DNA from: a bacterium UBP1_UBA4783
GTDB lineage: Bacteria; Krumholzibacteriota; Krumholzibacteriia; Krumholzibacteriales; Krumholzibacteriaceae
Direction: 5' to 3'
DNA: 34,361 nucleotides
Assembly: GCA_002403075.1 (NCBI GenBank)
Contig: DHHB01000060.1
Span: forward strand, 1-34,361
Positions 14,511 to 21,624 of the stretch are shown piece by piece. A program made the translations under genes and the position numbers. Within the stretch, counting starts at the first letter, position 1, and every line of letters begins with the position of its first letter. The notes beneath the pieces are model-generated. The model saw only the letters and a program-made list of their open reading frames with translations. It did not search any database and had not been told where the DNA came from.

Positions 14511-16745
14511 TCATTCCTTCTTGAGGGCCGTGAGCTCGGTGACGATGTTCGCGGCCCAGCGGTATACGTTGTTGTCGGAAACGGCCGCGCGCATGCTCTC
14601 GAGCCGCTTCCGCTTCTCCCCGTCCGGCATCTCGATCGCGGCGCGGATCGCCCCGGCAAACTCCTCGATCGAGTACGGATTGACGAGCACGGCGTCCGCG
14701 AGTTCGCGCGCCGCCCCGGTGAACCGGCTCAGCACAAGGACCGCCGGCCGGTCTCCGGCGGCCGCGACGAACTCCTTCGCGACGAGGTTCATGCCGTCGT
14801 GGAGCGAGCTCACGACGCAGATATCCGCGAGGCCGTAGTACGGACGGATCTCCTCCGGCGTGAAATGCCGCTTCTGGTAGATGATCGGGGCCCACGAGTC
14901 CTCGGAGTGCTTCCAGTTGATCTTCTGCACGAGCTCGTCGATCTCGGCCGAGAGGTCGTGGTAGCTCTTGATGTGGGTCCGGCTCGGCGCGCCGATCTGT
15001 ACGAACACAAAGCGGCCGCGGTATTCGGGGTTCTTTTCGAGGAACCGGTCGACGGCGAGAAACCGCTCCTTGATCCCCTTCGTGTAATCGATGCGGTCCA
15101 CGCCGACGGCGACGATCTTCCCCTCGAGCGCGAATTCCCGGCGGATCCGCTCGATCTCGGACTCGACGTCCGGAGAGGCGGCGCCGAGGAGATCGGCGTC
15201 GACGCTGATCGGAAACGCGCGGACGAACGTCTCCTTCTGCGCCTGCACGACGCTGAACCGCTCCGCGTCGACGCGGCACTCGATGAGCCGGTTCGCCGTA
15301 TCGAGGAAGTTGTTGCAGTGGTACTGCACGTGAAACCCGACGAGGTCGCAGCCGAGCATGCCGTCGAGGATCTCGTGCTGGTACGGACAGATCGCGAACA
15401 CCTCGGGATTCGGCCACGGGATGTGCCAGAAGAGCGCCACCGTCGCGTCGGGACGCCGCTCCTTGATGAGCCGCGGCAGAAGCGTGAAATGGTAATCCTG
15501 AATGAAGACGAACGGCGCGCGCGCCGGCAGCTCTTCGACCACCGCGTCGGCGAACTTCTCGTTCGCCCGCCGGTACATCCGCCAGTCGCTCTCGCGGAAG
15601 ACGGGCCGCGTGTGGGTCACGTGGCAGAGCGGCCAGAGCCCCTCGTTCGAGAAGCCGTAGTAGTATCCCGCCTCTTCCTCCTTCGTGAGCCACACGCGCT
15701 TGAGAATGTACCGGTCGTCGCCCGGCGGGACGCCGAGCTTGCTGCGCGAGTTGACGAACTTCCGGTCCGCGCTCGCCCCCCCGTGCGCGATCCACATGCC
15801 GCCGCACGCCCGCAGGATCGGATCGATCGCCGTGACGACGCCGCTCGCGGGGCGAACGCACCGCACGCCTCCGCTCGCTTCGTCGACCACGTGCATGTAC
15901 GGCTCCCGGTTCGAGACGACGAAGAGCGCGTTTTCGCCGAGGCGCGCGAGCACGAGGTCGTGGAGCTTCGCCTCCGTCCATCGGTCCTCCCCGCGGATGC
16001 GCTCCTGCGCTTCGCTCGAGGCCGCCCGGCGAGCGACGCGGAGGCTCAGCGCGATCTGCTCGACCTCGCTCACGAGCTTCGCGAGCTCCCCGCGCGCCCG
16101 AAACGGGGTTAGACGGTCCAGCTCCCCGCGCTGGAAATGGCCGAACCACGCCGTGAGACGGCGGAGCGGCAGCACGTACGTCTGCCGCTCGACGACGATC
16201 GAAATGATCACGATGATCGAGAGCAGCGAGATGAGAACGATGCTGATGCGGCGCCAGAGGACGGCGAGCGTGTCGAAGAGATACGCCGTGTCGTAGACGA
16301 CTTCGACGGCGCCGACGACGGCGCCATCCTCGCTCTCGACGGGGAGCACGTAGCTGTAGAGCGACAGGTTGCCGTAGCGCTCGAGGCCGCCGCGGGGAAC
16401 CCCGGTGACGAGGGCGGTGCGGATGTACGGCTTGTCCTTGTCTCCCCACGCCGACACCCGCTCCGTGATCGCGAAGACCCGGCCCTGCCGGTCGAAGAGC
16501 ACGCACCCCTGAAGCTGCTCGCGCCGCTGGAAGCTCTCGACGAGTCGGTTCGCGGCGACTGAATCGCCGCGCGCCATGAGGTCGGAAGCCGCGAACGCCG
16601 TGCTTTCGGCGACGGTGCGCGCCTTGCGCGCGAGGTCGTCCATGAGCCGCTCGCGCACCGATCGCACCTGCAGCACGCCGAGCACGGTGAGCCCGGCGGT
16701 CACGATCACGAGCAGCGGCAGTATGTAGAGAAGCACTCGCTTCAC
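14511..16745 (-). CDS. otsA: Membrane-anchored trehalose-6-phosphate synthase with N-terminal sensor and HAMP (744 aa)
   Basis: The C-terminal part (about 273-744) is a GT20 synthase: NALFVVSNREPY, FIQDYHFTLLPRLIKERRPDA, FWHIPWPNPE, VDRIDYTKGIKERF and SSLHDGMNLVAKEFV are family motifs, and DP-glucose plus glucose-6-phosphate would give trehalose-6-phosphate. The N-terminal 250 residues are unlike ordinary OtsA: membrane helix 4-26, a periplasmic region (27-160) with a small PAS/Cache-like pattern (GCVLFDRQGRVFAITERV, GAVVGAVEVVYDT), a second helix (165-186) and a HAMP-like linker (190-245). GTG 16745 overlaps the mscS stop (GTGA). The synthase appears to be tied to an envelope sensor. The acceptor site FHVQYHCNNFLD differs from the usual OtsA pattern as I remember it, so a related acceptor is possible. 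Confidence 0.88.
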   Translation of the reverse strand: MKRVLLYILPLLVIVTAGLTVLGVLQVRSVRERLMDDLARKARTVAESTAFAASDLMARGDSVAANRLVESFQRREQLQGCVLFDRQGRVFAITERVSAWGDKDKPYIRTALVTGVPRGGLERYGNLSLYSYVLPVESEDGAVVGAVEVVYDTAYLFDTLAVLWRRISIVLISLLSIIVIISIVVERQTYVLPLRRLTAWFGHFQRGELDRLTPFRARGELAKLVSEVEQIALSLRVARRAASSEAQERIRGEDRWTEAKLHDLVLARLGENALFVVSNREPYMHVVDEASGGVRCVRPASGVVTAIDPILRACGGMWIAHGGASADRKFVNSRSKLGVPPGDDRYILKRVWLTKEEEAGYYYGFSNEGLWPLCHVTHTRPVFRESDWRMYRRANEKFADAVVEELPARAPFVFIQDYHFTLLPRLIKERRPDATVALFWHIPWPNPEVFAICPYQHEILDGMLGCDLVGFHVQYHCNNFLDTANRLIECRVDAERFSVVQAQKETFVRAFPISVDADLLGAASPDVESEIERIRREFALEGKIVAVGVDRIDYTKGIKERFLAVDRFLEKNPEYRGRFVFVQIGAPSRTHIKSYHDLSAEIDELVQKINWKHSEDSWAPIIYQKRHFTPEEIRPYYGLADICVVSSLHDGMNLVAKEFVAAAGDRPAVLVLSRFTGAARELADAVLVNPYSIEEFAGAIRAAIEMPDGEKRKRLESMRAAVSDNNVYRWAANIVTELTALKKE

Positions 16746-17797
16746 GGGCTCTTCTCCTGATCGTAGTTGATCGCGCGGATCGGAAACGGTATGACGATCC
16801 CTTCCTTCGAGAAGCGCGCGTGCAGCCGTTTGATGAACTCGTGCTTGACGAGATACTGGTCGACGAACTCCTGGGCGCGCAGGATCACGTTGAAGCCGAC
16901 GCTGGAGTCGCCGAACGAGTTGAACCTCACGAACGGCTCGAACTCGGGCACGCCGCCCTTCACCTCGCGCATCACTTCGCGCGCCACCTCGACGGCGACC
17001 TCCTCCGCGCGGCCGAGATCGGTTTTGTAGTGAACGCCGACGGGGACGAGCACGGCGAGATCCCGGCTCGGGTAGTAGTAGTTCGTCACGATCGTTTTCG
17101 CGAGCTTGTCGTTCGGGATGAGCACGACGTTGTTCGCGAGCATCCGGATCCTCGTCAGCCGCCAGCCGACGTCCGTGACGTACCCCTCTTCGCCCGACTC
17201 GAGACGCACGTAATCGCCCACACGGATCTGGTGCGCGAGGTTGATGTGGATACCGGCGAAGAGGTTCGCGAGCGTGTCCTGCAGGGCGAGCGCGACGGCG
17301 AGGCCGCCGATGCCGAGCGTGGCGAGGAGCGGCGTGATCGATACGCCGAGGCCGTTGAGAATGAAGAGAACGCCGACGATGAAGAGGACGATCCGCACGA
17401 TGTTCTGCGTGAGCGAGGTGACGGGGCGGGATCGCTCGTCCCGGGCCCCGAGCGATCCGACGATCCGGCCGACGAGATTGGCGACGGCGAGCGTGATCGA
17501 GAGGACGACGAGGACGAAGAGCGCTTTGTCGACGACGTCGACGACGTTGTCCGGAACGGTCGACACCTCGAGCGCCGCGAAGACGCCGAGGATGACGAAC
17601 CAGATGACGATCGGGCCGCGGATCGACGAGATGATCGCGTCGTCGATCCGCGACGTCGTACGCTTCGACCACGCCGTGAGCCGCCGGAAGATGACGCCCC
17701 GGATGACGAGGCCGCAGATGACGACCGCGGCGAACACGCCGAGCGGCAGGGCGTACGCGGCCAGCGAATTGACGATCGTTGCCATTCGTTCGTTCAT
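16742..17797 (-). CDS. MscS-family small-conductance mechanosensitive channel (351 aa)
   Basis: MscS channels open when membrane tension rises and release solutes on hypo-osmotic shock. The protein has four or five membrane helices in residues 1-170. The last, Gly/Ala-rich one is the pore helix (TPLLATLGIGGLAVALALQDTLANLFAGI), followed by the beta domain (IRVGDYVRLESGEEGYVTDVGWRLTRIR, VLIPNDKL) and the alpha/beta C-terminal cage. ATG 17797 has GGAG five bases upstream; a GTG at 17803 would add two residues. Its stop overlaps the start of the sensor-OtsA gene, so channel and osmolyte synthase are made together. The pair fits osmotic adaptation: synthesis when needed, release on down-shock. Confidence 0.93.
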   Translation of the reverse strand: MNERMATIVNSLAAYALPLGVFAAVVICGLVIRGVIFRRLTAWSKRTTSRIDDAIISSIRGPIVIWFVILGVFAALEVSTVPDNVVDVVDKALFVLVVLSITLAVANLVGRIVGSLGARDERSRPVTSLTQNIVRIVLFIVGVLFILNGLGVSITPLLATLGIGGLAVALALQDTLANLFAGIHINLAHQIRVGDYVRLESGEEGYVTDVGWRLTRIRMLANNVVLIPNDKLAKTIVTNYYYPSRDLAVLVPVGVHYKTDLGRAEEVAVEVAREVMREVKGGVPEFEPFVRFNSFGDSSVGFNVILRAQEFVDQYLVKHEFIKRLHARFSKEGIVIPFPIRAINYDQEKSP

Positions 17798-17916
17798 GTC
17801 CACTCCACGCGTTTGAGGAAACGACGGCGCGGGGCGCCCATGAGTTCGTGCGCACGACGGCCCGACAGAGCGATCAAACTAGGGAAGCGAGCGGCGCCGG
17901 ACCCCGGCATGTCATG

Positions 17917-17946
17917 TGTAGATTGGAATCGCCATGGCTGTATCAA
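17917..17946 (-). promoter_or_regulatory. Candidate promoter of the mscS-ots-treT operon
   Basis: On the minus strand TTGATA (17946-17941) and TCTACA (17922-17917) are 18 bases apart, about 120 bases before the mscS start. The -35 is good and the -10 poor. The 180-base interval from 17798 to 17977 holds no gene. Confidence 0.3.
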
Positions 17947-17977
17947 TATACGGGCGAAGCGCGCGGATGGCAACCCC

Positions 17978-18457
17978 CTAAATGAAGAGGGAGAATTTCG
18001 ATTCGGACGCTTCGGCGATAAAGGTCGCGACGCCGCCCATTTCGACGCCGTCGATGAAGTCTTCCTTCCGGATCTCCATGACGTTGCAGCTCATCTCGCA
18101 TGCGACGAGGCGCACCCCCTGCTCCCTCGCCTGGCGGACGAGCACGGAGAGGGGCGTGACCTTTTTCTCCTTCATCATCTTCTTGAACATCCAGCGGCCC
18201 ATGCCCCCCATGTTGAGGCGCGAGGGGCCGATCGCCTCGACGCCGCCCCGGTTCATCAGACCGAGCATCCTTCCCATGAGGCTCTTTCCGGTGAGATTCC
18301 CTTTCTGGATCGCCTTGAGACCCCAGAAGGTGAAGAACATCGTGACCTGCATGTCGAACGCGGCGGCGCCGTTCGCGATGATGAACGCCCCCATGACCTT
18401 GTCGAGGTCGCCGCTCATGACGATGATGCTGGCTTTCTCCGTGGCTTCGTCGCTCAT
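17978..18457 (-). CDS. DsrE2-type (DsrE/DsrF/DrsH-like) sulfur-carrier protein (159 aa)
   Basis: The DsrE fold is seen in IIVMSGDLDKVMGAFIIANGAAAFDMQVTMFFTFWGL at the N-terminus, and the DsrE2 signature ACEMSCNVMEI...DGVEMGGVATFI at the end. Cys120 is the conserved position expected to carry persulfide; Cys124 is a second thiol nearby. DsrE2 proteins pass sulfane sulfur to or from TusA in sulfur-oxidising and related organisms, often as membrane-associated forms. This is the last gene of the operon that begins with tusA, 67 bases after the qmoC-like gene, with a strong GAGGAGG ribosome site of its own. Both ends of the operon thus encode sulfur carriers flanking the Hdr/Qmo genes. Confidence 0.88.
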   Translation of the reverse strand: MSDEATEKASIIVMSGDLDKVMGAFIIANGAAAFDMQVTMFFTFWGLKAIQKGNLTGKSLMGRMLGLMNRGGVEAIGPSRLNMGGMGRWMFKKMMKEKKVTPLSVLVRQAREQGVRLVACEMSCNVMEIRKEDFIDGVEMGGVATFIAEASESKFSLFI

Positions 18458-18524
18458 TGAATCCTCCTCGAAACGCGTGCAGGCGCCCCCGGCGGCTCCG
18501 GGCCGAAGGGCGCGAACCGACGGA

Positions 18525-19604
18525 CTATTTCACGCCGGCGAGCCAGAGGGCGGCCGGACGGTAGATCACGTGCGCGAACTTCGTGAAGGGAACCGACATG
18601 AGCAGGTCGAACACCGCGACGAGGTGCACGGCGAACGCCCCATACGCCGCCGCCGGCATATCGAGGAACCGGAACGCGAGCATGACGTAGCCGCTCGTCA
18701 CGGAGAGCGCGAGCAGCGCGAGGAAAACCCAATCGCTCGGGTGCGAACGCTTCGCGTATGGGGACGTCCGGTCGAAACGGAGCCGAACGTAGTAGCCGAG
18801 CCCGACAAGCGTCGCCGCCCCCGAGACCGACCCGATCACGAGCGAAACCCAGCGCGGGAGCCGAATCCACTCGAAATCGACCGCCGCGATGATGCAGGTC
18901 GCGAGAAACATCCCCATGAACCCCCACGAGACGAGGATGTGCGCCCAGCGCCTGAACCGGTCGTCCTCGCATTCCCCGAAGCGTTTCTGAAGAACGATCT
19001 CCCGCACGGCTCCGCGCGTCGTTTTCCTCAGGTTGTCGATCGAGAAGGCCGCGCCGCGGCCGCCCCGTTTCATCGCGCGGTACATAATCCAAATGTTCGC
19101 GAGAAACGCCGCTCCGATGAAGGCCACGATCGCCACGCCGGCGACGTGGATGTTTTCGAGGGAGATGAACGAGAGAAACTCGACCTGCTCGCGGTTCGCG
19201 TCGGGCTCGCGGAAGACGAGGATGAGCGCGATCGCGATCGCGGTGAGCACGACCCACGCGATCCCCGACGCGAACGCCGAGTAGAAGAAATCCGCGACGC
19301 GCCCGACGGAGTATCGCCGGATCGCGAAGCGGCGGAGCGCCATCATGAGACCGCCCGGATCGGCCTCGCGCGGACAGGTCGCGCTGCATTCGCCGCAGTA
19401 GTAGCAGAGCCACGGCTCCGGCGAGGCGAGGATCCTGTCCCCGAGCCCGAGCATCGTGTAGCGGATCATCCGGCGCGGGAAGGAAATCTCGTCCTTCGAG
19501 AGCGGGCAGACGGCGCTGCAGACGCCGCAGCTGTAGCATGCGTCGAGATCGCCCGCGCCGAGCGCGCGCACCTCCCGCGAGAGATCGAGATCGACCCGTT
19601 CCAT
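18525..19604 (-). CDS. qmoC: QmoC-like membrane iron-sulfur/cytochrome b subunit (359 aa)
   Basis: Residues 1-90 hold two HdrC-type [4Fe-4S] sites, C23-x2-C26-x2-C29-x3-C33 and C67-x2-C70-x2-C73-x3-C77. They are followed by about six membrane helices (from residue 112) of the HdrE/NarI type with likely haem histidines (for example in HILVSWGFMG and FAVHLVAVFD). This fusion is the layout of QmoC, which links the cytoplasmic QmoAB flavoproteins to menaquinone in sulfate reducers. Here it follows two HdrA-like genes and a small winged-helix gene with no gap, its ribosome site AAGGA lying in the previous gene's end. Electron flow between quinone and the HdrA proteins is likely; direction is open. 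No aprAB genes are in the window. Confidence 0.87.
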   Translation of the reverse strand: MERVDLDLSREVRALGAGDLDACYSCGVCSAVCPLSKDEISFPRRMIRYTMLGLGDRILASPEPWLCYYCGECSATCPREADPGGLMMALRRFAIRRYSVGRVADFFYSAFASGIAWVVLTAIAIALILVFREPDANREQVEFLSFISLENIHVAGVAIVAFIGAAFLANIWIMYRAMKRGGRGAAFSIDNLRKTTRGAVREIVLQKRFGECEDDRFRRWAHILVSWGFMGMFLATCIIAAVDFEWIRLPRWVSLVIGSVSGAATLVGLGYYVRLRFDRTSPYAKRSHPSDWVFLALLALSVTSGYVMLAFRFLDMPAAAYGAFAVHLVAVFDLLMSVPFTKFAHVIYRPAALWLAGVK

Positions 19605-19883
19605 CTAATCCTTTCCTGCCACGATCGCGTACCGGTAATACCCCTCGTCCGTGACCTCCTCGGTCGCCCGGACGAATCCGTACCGCACGTATCCCATGAG
19701 CCACCAGTTCGCCTCGCGCGGCGGCACGCCGAGCGCCGAGGCGATCTCGGGGACGGTCTTGGGACCTTCGCGAAGGAGCGCGAGAACGCGGCGCCGCATG
19801 CCGTGCTCCTCGCGCGCGATCCGCCGCCGCTCCCCCTTGAGGGACGCGCTCTCGGGGAACCGTTCCTCGAACGTCTTAGACAC
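19605..19883 (-). CDS. Small winged-helix protein of the Hdr/Qmo operon (92 aa)
   Basis: The central part RRRVLALLREGPKTVPEIASALGVPPREANWWLMGYVRYGFVRA is a winged-helix DNA-binding pattern, with helix-turn-helix at about 40-65 and the wing EEVTDEGYYRYAIV at the end. The N-terminus is charged (EERFPESASLKGERRRIAREEHG). It overlaps the HdrA gene by 8 bases upstream and abuts qmoC downstream, so it is made in fixed ratio with structural subunits. This is unusual for a regulator, and it may be a subunit or assembly factor rather than a DNA-binding protein. I recall similar small proteins near other hdrA loci but no known function. Confidence 0.8.
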   Translation of the reverse strand: MSKTFEERFPESASLKGERRRIAREEHGMRRRVLALLREGPKTVPEIASALGVPPREANWWLMGYVRYGFVRATEEVTDEGYYRYAIVAGKD

Positions 19884-21624
19884 CGGCCGTCTCCCGCGCG
19901 AAGGCGTCGATCATCGCCGTCATCTGATCGTCGCTCGAACCCCGAAGCTGCGCGGCGTCCTTCGGACATACCGGCACGCACGCGCCGCAGCCCTTGCAGA
20001 GAGCGTCCACGACGCGCGCGACCTCCTTGTCCCCGTGCGGGATCTTTTCGATCGCTCCGTAGGGACACGCCTGTTCGCACTCGCCGCACCAGACGCAGCG
20101 ATCCTCCATCACGTAGGCGATGAACGGCTGCAGATCGACGTATCCCTTGACGAGCAGCGACGCCGCCTTCGACACGGCGGACAGTGCGGCGGCGACGCTC
20201 TCGGTCGCGTTCTTCGGGCCCTGACAGCTCCCCGCGATGTAGACGCCGTCTATCACCGTCTCCACCGGCCGGAGCTTCGTGTGTATCTCGTTGTAGAAAC
20301 GGTCCGAACCGACCGGCAGCTTGAGCATGGTCGTGAGAGCGTCGTTCGGACGCGGGACCATACCCGTCGCGAGCACGACGAGATCGACGGGGATCTCGAG
20401 CTCCGCGCCCCCCGTCAGCAGATCCTTCACGTTCACGGAGAGCCCGTCCCCGTCCGCGCGGACCAGCGGCGGCTCGGCGGGATCGAATCGGACGAAGACC
20501 GCCCCCTCCCTCGCCGCCTCCTCGTAGATGAGCTCGAACTTCCCGTACGTGCGGATGTCGCGGTACAGATGAAACGCGCGCAGGCCGGGGATCCGGCGAC
20601 GGGCGAGGCGCGACGCGTGAACCGCCGCGTTGCAGCAGTAGCGGGAGCAGTAGAGGTTCGCGTTCTCGACGTCGGCGCCCTGCCGGCTCCCGACGCAATA
20701 TATGAAAGCGACGCTCACGATCTCCCTGCCGCCGCGGCGGAGCGGGCCGTTCCCCTCGCGGATCATCCGCTCGAACTCGGGCAGCGTTACGACGGCCCCT
20801 CGGCCGTATCCGTATTCGCCCTCCGCAGGACGGTAGCTCTCGAAGCCGGTCGCGACGATGATGGCGCCGACGTTGACCGGAATGCTCTCCTCCCGGCCGC
20901 CCGGCGGGCGAACGCGGATCGCGACGTCGAAATCGCCGATGTGCCCGCTTTTGCCGACGATCTCGGCGTTCGTGAAAAGGGTGATGCCCGGACGCCTTCG
21001 GATCTCCTCGCGGAGCGACGCCGCGACGTCGCCGCCGTTCTTTCCCGACGGATACATCTCGCCGAGCGCGGCGACCGCGCCGCCGGGTTCGGGCGATCGC
21101 TCGACGAGAAAGACCTCGACGCCGAGATCGGCGCTCTCGATCGCGGCCCGCATCCCGGCGACGCCGGCGCCGACGACAAGCACGCGTTTGACGGAGGTCA
21201 CGCGGATCGGTTCGAGCGCCTCCTGACGGAGCGCCTTCTCGACGCCGCCGCGGACGAGGCCGATCGCCTTGCAGGTGGCGCCCGCCTTGTCGTCCGAGTG
21301 GGCCCACGAGCATTGCTCGCGTATGTTCACCTGAACGTATTGGAAGGGGTTGAGCCCTCCGCGCTTCGCGGCGTTGCGAAATGTTCCGAGGTGGAGCTTC
21401 GGCGAGCACGAGGCCACGACCATTCCGTCGAGCCCCTGCTCCTTGATGTCCTTCATGATCTCCTGCTGCGAGGCGTCGGAGCACGTGAAGAGCGACGTCT
21501 TCGCGACCTTCACCCCGGTCTGCCGCTCGACCTCCTCGCGGACTTTGTCGACGTCGACGTAGTCGGAGATGTTGCCCCCGCAACGGCAGATATAGACGCC
21601 TATTTTGCGCTCGGGATCGCTCAT
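19876..21624 (-). CDS. HdrA-like FAD/iron-sulfur oxidoreductase (QmoA/B-type, 582 aa)
   Basis: The N-terminus IGVYICRCGGNISDYVDV (CxC at 13/15) is typical of full HdrA proteins. The FAD-binding site VVGAGVAGMRAA is at about 150-161, the HdrA mark YCSRYCCNAAVHAS is near 328-341, and two [4Fe-4S] ferredoxin sites close the protein (CVWCGECEQACP and CKGCGACVPVCP, about 515-555). HdrA flavins bifurcate or confurcate electrons in heterodisulfide reductases, and serve quinone-linked sulfur metabolism in Qmo. It overlaps the preceding 931-residue HdrA gene by 4 bases (ATGA). Its partners here are that fusion, the MvhD-like protein and QmoC. No HdrB (CCG-domain) gene is present, so a methanogen-type heterodisulfide reductase is not encoded. 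Confidence 0.9.
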   Translation of the reverse strand: MSDPERKIGVYICRCGGNISDYVDVDKVREEVERQTGVKVAKTSLFTCSDASQQEIMKDIKEQGLDGMVVASCSPKLHLGTFRNAAKRGGLNPFQYVQVNIREQCSWAHSDDKAGATCKAIGLVRGGVEKALRQEALEPIRVTSVKRVLVVGAGVAGMRAAIESADLGVEVFLVERSPEPGGAVAALGEMYPSGKNGGDVAASLREEIRRRPGITLFTNAEIVGKSGHIGDFDVAIRVRPPGGREESIPVNVGAIIVATGFESYRPAEGEYGYGRGAVVTLPEFERMIREGNGPLRRGGREIVSVAFIYCVGSRQGADVENANLYCSRYCCNAAVHASRLARRRIPGLRAFHLYRDIRTYGKFELIYEEAAREGAVFVRFDPAEPPLVRADGDGLSVNVKDLLTGGAELEIPVDLVVLATGMVPRPNDALTTMLKLPVGSDRFYNEIHTKLRPVETVIDGVYIAGSCQGPKNATESVAAALSAVSKAASLLVKGYVDLQPFIAYVMEDRCVWCGECEQACPYGAIEKIPHGDKEVARVVDALCKGCGACVPVCPKDAAQLRGSSDDQMTAMIDAFARETAGV

